Assembly: GCA_903813345.2 (NCBI GenBank)
Contig: CAIIXF020000086.1
Location: forward strand, 1 to 33,000
Source of the DNA: Owenia fusiformis
Taxonomy: Eukaryota > Annelida > Polychaeta > Sabellida > Oweniidae
Reading direction: 5' to 3'
DNA: 33,000 nt
Numbering within the stretch: the first letter of the stretch is position 1; each line of letters starts with the position of its first letter. The notes beneath the pieces are model-generated. The model was given only the letters and a program-made list of their open reading frames with translations. It was not told where the DNA came from and searched no databases. Both the position numbers and the translations under genes were made by a program. Below, piece by piece: positions 9,126-18,010 of this stretch.

Positions 9126-9860
9126 TGGTAATGGAAAATATGCGCCATATTGGATTCTATTTTTGCTTCGAAGTGTAGAAGTTTAGTGCAATAAATACAC
9201 AAACAAGTGAAAACTACATGTTCTAATTTATTTATTAACATTCAAAGCAAACGTACAAACAAAGGAACAATAGGTAGTGTGGAGGAAAATTCCTGATTGT
9301 TAAATCAAGGTATGTACATGAATCAGGTTTTCATTTTGAACTTTTTCTTCAGTTTTGTTTGCTTCTCAGTAAAAGTAGGAAACAGACATTAAAAGAAATA
9401 CAACTAGCATATGGTGAATCATAGATTGAAATTAGAAAAATGGTCATCTTAGAGGACCACATGTCACTTTGAAGGAGGCAATGGAAAGTCCCAAGAAAAG
9501 GCGAATGACAGTATCAGGCACTGTAAAGAATGTCAGTCTATTTTGTTCATATTTTATCGTACAACCATATTCTTAGGTCATGTAATGAATGAACTGTAAG
9601 TATAAAAAATGAATAACTGATTAATAATTGCATCAGGTTGAAAATTGAACATGGAAAATAAATTAAAACAAGACAAGATTTTCAACCTATTCATAGTTAT
9701 AGTAAAAATACAGTGAATATTCTGAAAATCATTATTATTAAATTATTGTTTTACTTAATTATATTACAATTGAACAAGTATAACATTGATTTCAAATGAA
9801 ATGGATATTTCATTAATTCCATGCTATTTTCTGACAATGTGTAGGTTAGATACAATGCTG
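9126..9860. other. Unassigned AT-rich DNA
   Basis: No exon-like frame, hairpin or clear repeat is seen. Confidence 0.3.
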
Positions 9861-9865
9861 TTAGT

Positions 9866-9981
9866 TGTAACTATGGAATAGGCATGTTAGACAATTGGAA
9901 GGTCGATCTTCTGGATTTCCACAAAGAACATCATACCACATACTTTGACATTGCTGTCCAATTTCTTGCATGTATATTATG
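9866..9981 (+). pseudogene. Repeat-gene remnant (WKVDLLDFHKEHHTTYF), DUF6589-like
   Basis: A + strand frame reads NYGIGMLDNWKVDLLDFHKE, then HHTTYFDIAVQFLACI, then stops. Invertebrate genomes carry large families of transposon-associated proteins (annotated DUF6589, as I recall) with a pattern W-K-x-D-(M/L)-x-x-F-x-x-x-H-x-x-Y-x-x-I-x-x-x-L-L-A. The order of W, D, F, H, Y, I and LA here matches that recollection. Only about 38 codons remain and no splice sites are evident. Confidence in the family is moderate to low. Confidence 0.35.
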
Positions 9982-10517
9982 TGCTAGATAATGATATGCA
10001 GGGTGATCATTACGTTTTGGGAATTGGTCTGCCATTTCAAGCTTTTTAGGGGGGGAAGCCTACCCGCCTATAGGAAAATGGACAATAAAGGTAATATTAG
10101 GCCCCTATCAATTCAACCAATTTAACTATCAATTCCATTGGATGATTGGATGGTTAAAATCGTTACTAAGATGTTCTAGCAGGCAGAATTGGCCCAGAAT
10201 TTTAGTTGAAATATATTTTTATGTCCAAATTAACAGAGAAGTAACAAATGACAAAAAAATCTGGTGAGGGATATGTGGTGGCCACACACAAATTCAAGTG
10301 CTTCAGGAACCTCAATTCAACTTGGCATTCACACATTGTCTTACTTTAAAATCAGGGGTAAATCCATGCGGCAAACATTTAATAAATGACGCCATAAAAA
10401 ATGATATACAAATCAATAATCATCGGGATGGGATTAGGAAAAGTTGAAAAATTACAAGGTCTTCAAACATTTATAAACTCTAGGAAAATATTTGAATTTA
10501 CAAATTTTGATGCAAAA

Positions 10518-10560
10518 GTTTTTATTTTTTTATTTTTTTTTTATTTATTTATTTATTATC
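10518..10560 (+). repeat. T-rich homopolymer/TTTA tract
   Basis: A run of T and TTTA words sits directly left of the 118-bp inverted repeat and may be the reverse-strand A-rich tail of an inserted retroelement. Confidence 0.5.
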
Positions 10561-11034
10561 ATATTCATTTAGAAATTACATTAACAGTGTTGGCACTTGA
10601 TACCCATGAAAGGGCATATCAGTGCTTAAATCAAAAGTTGTACAATATAAAAATATATTACAATTTATATGAATTGAATGAAGCAAGAAATACAATTATA
10701 GATATCATGCCAGTTCATGTTATAAAAAAATACGACAATATACAAAAATGCCTGCACATAAACAAATCAAAAGTGAAATACAAACATAATACAATTACAA
10801 TAACAGTACATGCTCATGGCTCAGTAACAATTTATTAATGTTTTTTGTAATTGTATTTAAAGGAGTAAAAGGATGGTAGAGAGTGAAGGGATGTTGGTAG
10901 TTTGTTCCATATTATCGTTCAATTCATATAAATTGTAATATATTTTTATATTGTACAACTTTTGATTTTAGCACTGATATGCCCTTTCATGGGTATCAAG
11001 TGCAAACACTGTTAATGTAATACTAAATGAATAT
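10561..11034. mobile_element. Foldback element with about 118-bp inverted arms
   Basis: The left arm (10561-10679) and the right arm (10917-11034) are reverse complements with only a few mismatches, including the 20-mer CACTTGATACCCATGAAAGG. The 237-bp centre has no recognisable gene. A clear target duplication is not visible, so the outer borders are approximate. It is a MITE-like or foldback element, or two head-to-head copies of one short repeat. Confidence 0.7.
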
Positions 11035-11120
11035 TGTTATTTTGTTATAACAATATAATATGGTTATTTTAGCAGAGCAATGTTTATAAATTATTCTGAT
11101 GTTTTATGGTTCTTTTTTAG

Positions 11121-11412
11121 CTCTTCAACGACGGAAGATGAGACCAACTGCAAAATACCAACCAAAAGAACAAAAAGGCCGGTTGGTGAACGCACACGAG
11201 AGCCAAGTGGAAGAGTGATTAAACTCACACCAAAAGCGAAACAGCAACAGCCGGAACAACAGGTCCCAACAACAAATCGAACAACAGCAGCCAGCGATGT
11301 TCCCCATCAAAAATGATGTCTGTCTTCTGAGAGACTACACACTTGATGAATTTAAGAGTATAGCCAAATTAAATATGTCTTTTGTCACTTATGGAGAGAG
11401 AGCTAACTTTTA
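11121..11412 (+). pseudogene. Candidate exon: basic, Gln-rich region then MFPIKNDVCLLRDY
   Basis: After an acceptor-like 'gttcttttttag' a frame reads SSTTEDETNCKIPTKRTKRP, then a basic and Gln-rich stretch (KLTPKAKQQQPEQQ), and stops at 11314. A second frame overlapping its end continues QQPAMFPIKNDVCLLRDYTL and DEFKSIAKLNMSFVTYGE to a stop at 11412. The two halves fit one protein joined by a frameshift in the CAA/CAG-rich tract. A basic charged start followed by an ordered segment looks like a nuclear protein. No family is recognised. It is on the same strand as the Cys-rich and RecQ-like fragments that follow. Confidence 0.35.
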
Positions 11413-11700
11413 AAATGACCTAAAAACAGATTCTTTGGCTAATTAATCATATTAATATTTCCGCATTATGTGAGTGTATATTTTGGTGCAAAATATATTT
11501 GGCAGTAAAAGTGATTGGGTTGGTGCTTTTCTAAGTTTTTATCATCACTTTAAAATGCCACTGAAAGGAGAAGTCTGCATTTTCAGAACCCAACAAAAAC
11601 AGATAATGAAACCATTACAATATCAGATTTCAACAATTTCCACAATCCATTGAATTATTTCCAATTGTTTATTGTTGGAACACAACTGGGTCTATTAGAA

Positions 11701-11918
11701 TGGCTTTCAGTGGTGGGGATGGGGAGTTGTTTACAGCAACTACTGTCCAATTGGAAGAAGTTGCTCCAAAAAATATTCTTGAAATGGTGCAATGCAACTG
11801 TAAAACAGGATACAAGAATGACATGGAATGTAGCCTTGCTTGTTCAGAATGTAGAGGCATTTGTGCAAACACAATTACAATTAGTGAAACTGATATAGAA
11901 ACAGCAAAAAAGTATTAA
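11701..11918 (+). pseudogene. Cys-rich (CXC-like) C-terminus of a transposon-type protein
   Basis: The 72-codon frame reads FTATTVQLEEVAPKNILEMV, then QCNCKTGYKNDMECSLACSE and CRGICAN. The spacing C-x-C-x9-C-x3-C-x2-C-x3-C after a '(A/P)P-x-x-(I/L)-L-E-(M/L)-V' lead-in is typical, as I recall, of C-terminal Cys-rich tails in many invertebrate transposon-derived proteins, with loose resemblance to tesmin/CXC domains. It would bind zinc. The upstream segment is degraded and no long frame precedes it, so this is the tail of a broken gene. It lies 24 bp before the RecQ-like fragment. Confidence 0.45.
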
Positions 11919-11942
11919 CGCATTTAATGAGAATAAGACTAA

Positions 11943-12062
11943 CTTCAATATGAGGGATATAGTGTTGTATGTTACAACAAGAAGGATACGACTGCCTTCC
12001 TTCCTACAGGATATGGAAAAACTATGTGCCTTTTAGCTCAATTTGTTGACTATCTTCATTAA
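11943..12062 (+). pseudogene. RecQ-like helicase N-terminal fragment (Walker A)
   Basis: A 39-codon frame contains YNKKDTTAFLPTGYGKTMCL followed by LAQFVDYLH. P-T-G-Y-G-K-T (12003-12023) is helicase motif I (Walker A), and the hydrophobic lead-in with L-P-T-G-(Y/F)-G-K-(S/T) is characteristic of RecQ-family DNA helicases, ATP-driven 3'-5' unwinding enzymes. All later motifs (DEAH box, motifs III-VI) are missing here. A RecQ C-terminal fragment on the same strand lies at 29040-29327, so the two may be pieces of one locus split by later insertions, or separate copies. Confidence 0.6.
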
Positions 12063-13095
12063 TATTGCCAATGTGACGTTGATTTTAACCTGTGACATTT
12101 TGCTACATTGACAAATGACCCCAAAAGACATGCCATTTCAATTAACATATAGTGATAGTTAAATTTGGGATAATGATCTGGTGCAGCATGCATCACGGGA
12201 GAGTGGAGAAGGCCTGGGGGTCCAAGTGGCAACCAGGTTCTTCACTACCTCGGAGGCTGAATTGTCGAGGCTAAGCAGTTCAGTCTAAGACTTCCCAAGA
12301 AACATCTTAGCGCAAGTCAGGTAGGCTCCTTTTGTGATCAGATAGATATACCGTATTCGCCGTAAAGCTGCCCTGGGCGCTTTTGAAATTGAAATTCCCA
12401 GTGCCCATGTATGAAAGAAGTAAAAAATCCCTTGTAATTTCATGTATGGGAATTTTTCTTGCCAAAAATGACTGATTTGCAACATTAAAACGAAAGTAAC
12501 AGCATCTTTTTTCAATATGTTATGCATCATTATTTAAGGGAATGCAGTAAAGATTGCTAGAATAAAACTATATTGACAGTGGTTGAAGAACTCCCCAGCA
12601 GAGCCACTCAAGGTTTATCTTCAATATTTCCCCTATAGACTGTGAGATATCTATCAAAAGTTATGCATTATTTTTTTTTTAATTTGATGACAGATCATCA
12701 TTTTTCGTGTAAAAGTTGTGTAAAAGTCGAGAAATCTAAAAGAGAAAGTTCAGGACCTTGACGTGACCTCGACGAATGCTATTTAGAAAATTTCGAAACA
12801 AAACTCTGAAATGTGAACATTTCCTTCATTCATTTAGGACTATTTTGAGATAATATTAGTTTACTATGATGTGAGGAGCACCCACTGATAAATATTTATC
12901 TGGATGATGCATCGAATTCTGCATTTTAGTGTAAGTACTCTACTATCGCCCACTATATTCCTTTGAAATCTGATTTTTCGTTAATACTTGGTCATTCCTC
13001 AATATTTCTTGAGCTCTGTGAAGTAGGATGGGCGCTTATTATGGGTGGGACTTTATAATTAATTGAGGCTTATTATAAGTGTTAATTATTGCATT
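12063..13095. other. Unassigned DNA
   Basis: The region shows no exon-like frame that I trust. 'taccgtattcgccgtaaagc' near 12350 looks like a fragment of a dispersed repeat (the word 'ccgtattcg' recurs at 21519), but no borders can be set. Confidence 0.3.
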
Positions 13096-13099
13096 TATT

Positions 13100-13735
13100 A
13101 GCACCACCAGCAAAAGATGCACCCTGCCTGCTGATGGCCCACAAGTGCAAGATGCACCCGTGAGGCAACATGTTTAGCCTGCTGATGGCCCACAAGTATA
13201 AAATGCACCCGTGAGGCAACATGTTTAGCCTGCTGATGGCCCACAAGTACAAGATGCACCCGTGAGGCAACATGTTTAGCCTGCTGATGGCCCACAAGTA
13301 CAAGATGCACCCGTGAGGCAACATGTTTAGCCTGCTGATGGCCCACAAGTACAAGATGCACCCGTGAGGCAACATGTTTAGCCTGCTGATGGCATACAAG
13401 TACAAGCTGCACCCGTGAGGCAACATGTTTAGCCTGCTGATGGCATACAAGTACAAGCTGCACCCGTGAGGCAACATGTTTAGCCTGCTGATGGCCCACA
13501 AGTACAAGATGCACCCGTGAGGCAACATGTTTAGCCTGCTGATGGCCCACAAGTACAAGATGCACCCGTGAGGCAACATGTTTAGCCTGCTGATGGCCCA
13601 CAAGTACAAGATGCACCCGTGAGGCAACATGTTTAGCCTGATGATGGCATACAAGTACAAGCTGCACCCATGAGGCAACTGGTTGAGTCTGCTGATGGAC
13701 CACCAACAAAGCTGCACCCTTGAGGCAATCAAACA
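13100..13735. repeat. 51-bp tandem satellite, about 12 units
   Basis: 'ctgatgg' recurs every 51 bp from 13131 to 13692. Two unit variants alternate in blocks: one with 'cccacaagtacaagatgc', the other with 'catacaagtacaagctgc'. Central units are nearly identical and the outermost units more diverged, as expected if unequal exchange homogenises the centre. Because 51 is a multiple of three, frames stay open for over 200 codons on the minus strand (repeat SRLNMLPHGCILYLW) in two frames. This is a by-product of the period and I do not call a gene. Confidence 0.9.
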
Positions 13736-13739
13736 TTTT

Positions 13740-14077
13740 AGGTGACATTCAACCAAACACAGAGACACATTTATCAAACATAAATATGAATTAAATAAAC
13801 CACATGTATGTGTACATAATTCAAATGTATCTATGTATAAAAACAAATAAATCTATTACATGTTTTGATAGAATGAAATGTTGAATGCCTGTAATTGAAT
13901 AGCAAAGTTTGTAAAATCCAAAAGATATGAACAATTGCCATAGTCAAGCTGCATTAACTAGTGCCAATTGTCGAGAGGTCACACCGACCTGAGGTTGACC
14001 CTGTAAGAGGCTTGTGGATGTTCTCCATGGTTTCCAATACTAATTGCTTATCATGAAAGTGAAACTGTTTTTTACAG
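13740..14077. other. Unassigned DNA
   Basis: AT-rich sequence between the satellite and the next exon-like block. Only the pyrimidine-rich acceptor-like 'gttttttacag' at its right end (AG at 14076-14077) is notable. Confidence 0.3.
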
Positions 14078-14084
14078 GCACTGA

Positions 14085-14219
14085 ATGCCAGATGATCTAC
14101 ATTTATTTGGAAAAACCGATGTCCGAATCATGTCCAAATACCTACAACATGTAAAGAACACAAAAAAGTTCCAAAATGAAAGCCCTGTTAATATTCTGGA
14201 TGGAGGTGGAAAGTTGTGA
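14085..14219 (+). pseudogene. Exon-like remnant (DVRIMSKYL...SPVNILDGGGKL), DUF6589-like
   Basis: The frame reads MPDDLHLFGKTDVRIMSKYL, then QHVKNTKKFQNESPVNILDG and GGKL, then TGA. A strong polypyrimidine acceptor precedes it at 14077. From memory, large invertebrate families of transposon-associated proteins (DUF6589 type) contain 'D-V-x-x-M-S-x-Y-L' followed by 'F-Q-x-E-S-P-V-N-x-L-D-G-G-G-K-L', and this block reproduces that order closely. The in-frame TGA immediately before the ATG and the TGA after GGKL show the copy is broken or ends at exon borders. It shares strand with the two exon-like blocks that follow. Confidence 0.5.
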
Positions 14220-14348
14220 CCCCTACCCCCATATTGCAACTTTATTCAACATTAGTGCAAAGATGGTAAGCAGACCTGAATAAATTCAGTAATAGATGAC
14301 CTTTTCAAATATTCTGTATCAAGCTACTTTGGGTGTGATCATCTTTAG

Positions 14349-14651
14349 AGGAATAATAACGAAGATGATTTTGAAGACCCATACATGCCATTAGAACAAC
14401 TTGCACCAGGAGCGCCTTCTGATCATGTCAATGTAGATGACTGGTGTAACATTATATGTAACAGCCTCCATGAAAAAGAACGGGCTTTATTTGAGACTCT
14501 TGTGGCATCCAGGAAAGCATACCTAGATGTTTATTTGTCACATGAGATAACCCACATCACAACAGCCCTGGAGCCAATCTGGCAAGATGTTGTCGCACAG
14601 GCAGTTGAGAAAGAAGCTTATTTGAACTTTCAGGCAAATATTTTTTGTTGA
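14349..14651 (+). CDS. Exon-like block, acidic start (EDPYMPLEQLAPGAP), unknown family
   Basis: After an acceptor-like 'catctttag' the frame reads RNNNEDDFEDPYMPLEQLAP and GAPSDHVNVDDWCNIICNSL, then an evenly mixed, helix-rich segment through TALEPIWQDVVAQAVEKEAY, ending in a stop about 100 codons on. Composition (W, C, H, charged residues throughout) is clearly protein-like and unlike the local AT-rich background. There are no internal stops. I do not recognise a catalytic motif. Its position right after the 14085 block suggests it is another exon of the same repeat-gene family. Whether it is still used is unknown. Confidence 0.5.
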   Translation, partial: RNNNEDDFEDPYMPLEQLAPGAPSDHVNVDDWCNIICNSLHEKERALFETLVASRKAYLDVYLSHEITHITTALEPIWQDVVAQAVEKEAYLNFQANIFC

Positions 14652-14938
14652 GAGAATAAATCCCAAGAAACCCACCCCTTCTTCACAAGTGTGGAGGTGG
14701 TAAATATAAAAAAAATATTTTGTGAGTACATTATATGTTCAAAATCTTTTTATCATGCCTATCATGAAAATTCAAAATGGCTGCTTTGCAGGAATTCGCA
14801 ATTCTAAAGTCTAAATTTTTCAATCTTAACCAAAGTAATGAGTAAAATTGATTGGAATTCGGTAATTGATATTTTGTTCATTGGGATTTGCTACTCCGCG
14901 GAGTTGCCATTATCTAGTTTATTTTTTATTTATTTAAG

Positions 14939-15073
14939 GTGATGGACACTATAAAGTTTGATTACACTGACCAACAAATTTCCTTTCTTCATCCTAATCA
15001 AACCACCCCAGTACATGAAGCGCTCCACTCACCTAAAAATATGAGAATTAACATAGAAGGCAAAGTATCACAG
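14939..15073 (+). CDS. Exon-like block of 45 codons bounded by splice signals
   Basis: The stretch is preceded by 'ttatttatttaag' and followed by CACAG|GTTCAT, and is exactly 135 nt with no stop: VMDTIKFDYTDQQISFLHPN, then QTTPVHEALHSPKNMRINIE, then GKVSQ. Composition is protein-like. The splice sites are only moderate (donor GTTCAT). It could be an internal phase-0 exon of the gene represented by the two blocks to the left. Family unknown. Confidence 0.4.
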
Positions 15074-15685
15074 GTTCATGTACTATTATTCCATATATAT
15101 CACACACAGTACTGCAAATCCTGTAAAATTGGCCAACATTAATGTCAAACTCAAAAGCCATTAATCACAATGGCTCTGGCATTAAACCTGGCTCAAAGAA
15201 TATCCTACTCCCCAACTTTCTCTCCATTTCTCTGAACATTCTAGTCTTATCTGTCAACAAATTAATTAACAGGCCATTACTTTGATATCGTCCACACTTC
15301 CTAGAATTACAAAACTCTAAGTAGGTGCTTTAGTTTTAAAGATATAGGTTGTTCAAATTAGGTTTACTTTATATCAGCTGATCACAAGCATGGTATTAAA
15401 AGTGAAATTTCAGATAAAGATCAGAATTTTATTTCAATAAAAGTTACATCATTTTAAAGTGCAGAGAACAAGGATTAAAACTATAACAGGAATATTTCTG
15501 ACTCAGATCTTAATCAACAGTGAAAGAGCGAGAATCAAAGGAATGTACTTACAGTATAAAATTAGCTGGATCTAAACTGTTATAATTAATAGCTATGTAT
15601 GCTTAAAGTACTTTACAGGACAATGTAATATTTCTTCAAAACTTTCAAGATTGCATCAATTAACTATTGATTACAAATTATCACA
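15074..15685. other. Unassigned DNA upstream of the RAG1-N-like gene
   Basis: AT-rich with no exon-like frame. A promoter for the next gene would be expected here, but I see no convincing TATA and CCAAT combination. Confidence 0.3.
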
Positions 15686-16805
15686 ATGGAAAACCATGAA
15701 ATGTATTTAGATAATACATGTCGAATCTGTGGAGAAAGGGCACAAAAGGGATTGGATATACGCTATAAGAAAAAAAGCCATTCTATTGTGAACGATTCCA
15801 AAGAATGATGTTAGAATACTATGAAATTGATATAAGTAAAGATGTTGGTGACATACACCCCCAAAAAATATGTCAAGTTATGTTATAAGATAATGTGCAA
15901 TGCCCATAGATCAAAAAACAAAAAGTCATTTAAACTCTAACTTCAAAGAACATACTCGAAGAAGTTGTAGCCTTTGTATTAAGTATGAGGATAGGAAAAT
16001 TGCAGGAAGACCAAAAAAGAGTAAAGGTCTTGATTCTCAAACAGATGAAATTCAGCATAATGATGGCAGTTCAATAACATCAATGGATACCACACCTGAG
16101 ATTGTACTCCATACAAGTAAACATAATGATGACAGTTCAATAACATCAATTGATACCACCCCTGAGATTGTACTCCATACACGTAAACATAATGATGACA
16201 GTTCAATAACATCAACTGATACCACACCTGAGATTGTACTCCATACAAGTAAACATAATGATGACAGTTCAATAACATCAATGGATACCACACCTGAGAT
16301 TGTACTACGTACGAGTAAACATAATGATGACAGTTCAATAACATCAATGGATACCACACCTGAGATTGTACTACGTACGAGTAAACATAATGATGACAGT
16401 TCAATAACATCAACTGATACCACACCTGAGATTGAACTCCATACAAGTAAACATAATGATGACAGTTCAATAACATCAATGGATACCACACCTGAGATTG
16501 TACTACGTATGAGTAAACATAATGATGATAGTTCAATAACATCAATGGATACCACACCTGAGATTGTACTACGTACGAGTAAACATAATGATGATAATTC
16601 AATAACATCAATGGATACCACACCTGAGATTGTACTACGTACGAGTAAACATAATGATGATAATTCAATAACATCAATGGATACCACACCTGAGATTGTA
16701 CTACGTACGAGTAAACATAATGATGATAATTCAATAACATCAATGGATACCATACCTGAGTTCAAAATACTCTCTTTTAAAGAGATGAATATAATTGACA
16801 TATAA
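15686..16805 (+). pseudogene. RAG1 N-terminal-like zinc-binding protein with repeat tail, frameshifted
   Basis: Starting at ATG 15686 the protein reads MENHEMYLDNTCRICGERAQ and breaks at TGA 15806. A second frame continues FQRMMLEYYEIDISKDVGDI and HPQKICQV; a third CYKIMCNAHRSKNKKSFKL; a fourth SNFKEHTRRSCSLCIKYEDR followed by a basic KIAGRPKKSKG. The order C-R-I-C-G, then F-x-I-D-(x)-D-V-x-x-I-H-P, C-x2-C (one base out of frame here), H-x-x-x-C-x-x-C and a basic patch is that of the RAG1 N-terminal zinc-binding region, also known in invertebrate 'N-RAG' genes and an Aplysia transposon (N-RAG-TP). The fourth frame runs on into eleven 22-residue repeats and stops at 16805. At least three frameshifts lie within 270 bp, so it is non-functional as read unless assembly errors are involved. 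No RAG core or RING is present. Confidence 0.65.
16056..16762 (+). repeat. 66-bp tandem repeat, ten full units and a partial (22-aa repeat)
   Basis: Units start with CAT at 16056 and every 66 bp to 16716. In the + strand frame continuous with the zinc-binding region each unit reads HNDDSSITSMDTTPEIVL plus (R/H)TSK, rich in Ser/Thr next to Asp/Glu and Pro. Variants (T-S-M/T/I-D, D-D-S/N-S, L-H/R-T) occur in blocks, showing amplification of sub-blocks. The last unit is partial (DTIPEFKIL) and the frame ends 14 codons later. An intrinsically disordered tail is likely if translated. The period of 66 alone keeps all three frames periodic, so openness by itself proves little. Confidence 0.9.
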
Positions 16806-16954
16806 TAATATAAAGCTGACATGCTTTGCAAGTCAGCTAGATTATTTTCAAATATTTTGTATTCTTTTGTCAGCCAGAAAAGGAGAGAGATATTAGCGTG
16901 GTATACTGAAATGACTATATAGACTTGCACAAGGAAAGGGAATATTTAGTATAA

Positions 16955-17122
16955 AAGTACATTTTGAGGAACATTGAGGTACACAGGTTTATTCGAGTGA
17001 AATGCAACAAAGCTACCCCCACACCTGGTAAAGATTGTATACTAATGCTGTTTGAAATGTACACTAGTACAGCTGAGTGCATAGATGCAAAAAAACTCAG
17101 AAACCAAAATTTGGCAGCATAA
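16955..17122 (+). pseudogene. Exon-like open stretch (TPGKDCILMLFEMYTSTAEC)
   Basis: A 55-codon frame reads IEVHRFIRVKCNKATPTPGK and continues DCILMLFEMYTSTAECIDAK and KLRNQNLAA before TAA. Composition is protein-like and it lies 150 bp after the repeat-tailed gene on the same strand, so it may be a following exon or a fragment of the same element. No motif is recognised. Confidence 0.3.
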
Positions 17123-17878
17123 TGAATGGAAACATTGGGAATAATCTCTCATTGATTCATTTGAAGCATCTGTATAAAGATCTATTAATGAAAAAAACAC
17201 CCTAAATACCATGGTAAACCAATCAAAAAAGCAAATGCCTTAATCAATAAAATCAAAGCCTCCCATTAACAGCCAATAGCTGTTAAAACAAAAACAATGG
17301 TAACATTTACCATTGTTAATATGTAGGTACCTATTTGAAATAAATCCATGTAAAAAATAATTGATTGTTAATTGCTTTTATTACCAAGGCCCAGGGAAAA
17401 GATTAGTACAGCTAGTACTGTTAGTAGCAGTGCCTTTATTTGGGCAGTTCTCCCTGGACTACCTAAAGTCAAATGACCAGTCAGAGTTCTGGATGTAGAC
17501 AATGGAAGGAACTTTATTTGGTTTACTGCCAAGCAGACAATACTGAGTAAGTGTGTTCTTCTCCCACATGTCATACACCAGGGATTGATATCAAGGGCGC
17601 TTGGCTCGATGGACATAAGCATGGCACTTCCAGCTCTTTGTGTTCTGAAAGAGATGCAGTCTCTAAAAAGAATTGTTGGAGCACTTCGGAATGAGAAAAT
17701 TAGCATTCTGTGTTCGCATTTAGCGCTCGATCTAATAAAAGTTAAAAAGTCACGAATCCCAGATTATTTCAAGTGTAAACAATGAATAAATATAACCTGC
17801 ATTCAATGTCTAGATAGGTAAAAAGCAGTTCCGAAAATGCAGGCGTTAATATTATTGAAATCGTTCTTTGTTATGGGT
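17123..17878. other. Unassigned DNA left of the 10.8-kb element
   Basis: Overlapping open stretches exist on both strands around 17370-17785 but neither shows a recognisable motif or splice signals. I do not call a gene. Confidence 0.3.
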
Positions 17879-17906
17879 CACAGCAAAAAATGTGAATCAA
17901 ACCACT

Positions 17907-17980
17907 GAATCCTGGAGTCAGGATTCATACAGGATTCATATGCACATATGAATCCTGTATGAATCCTGCCTCCAGGATTC
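17907..17980. repeat. 36-bp near-perfect subterminal palindrome, left end
   Basis: Arms 17907-17942 and 17945-17980 are reverse complements with one mismatch around a 2-nt centre, built from the words GAATCCTG and CAGGATTC. The identical structure is at about 28600-28673. It can form a terminal hairpin or serve as paired protein-binding sites. Confidence 0.85.
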
Positions 17981-18010
17981 ATACAGGATTCGCTGTTTAA
18001 ATAGTTTACA

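Noticed and set aside
10401-10838. 145-codon + strand frame
   Set aside because: It spans a poly-T tract and one arm of an inverted repeat, with very low-complexity K/I/N/Y composition and no motif.
13082-13846. Minus-strand frame of 254 codons over the 51-bp array
   Set aside because: The frame is open because the period is a multiple of three; a second minus frame is equally open (216 codons), and there is no unique domain, start context or homologue.
15979-16930. Long minus-strand frames of 254 and 292 codons over the 66-bp array
   Set aside because: Mirror frames of the 22-residue repeat. Only the + strand frame continues from a recognisable zinc-binding region.
17368-17785. Overlapping open frames on both strands (112 and 66 codons)
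   Set aside because: No recognisable motif, no splice signals, and both strands look equally plausible, so neither is called.
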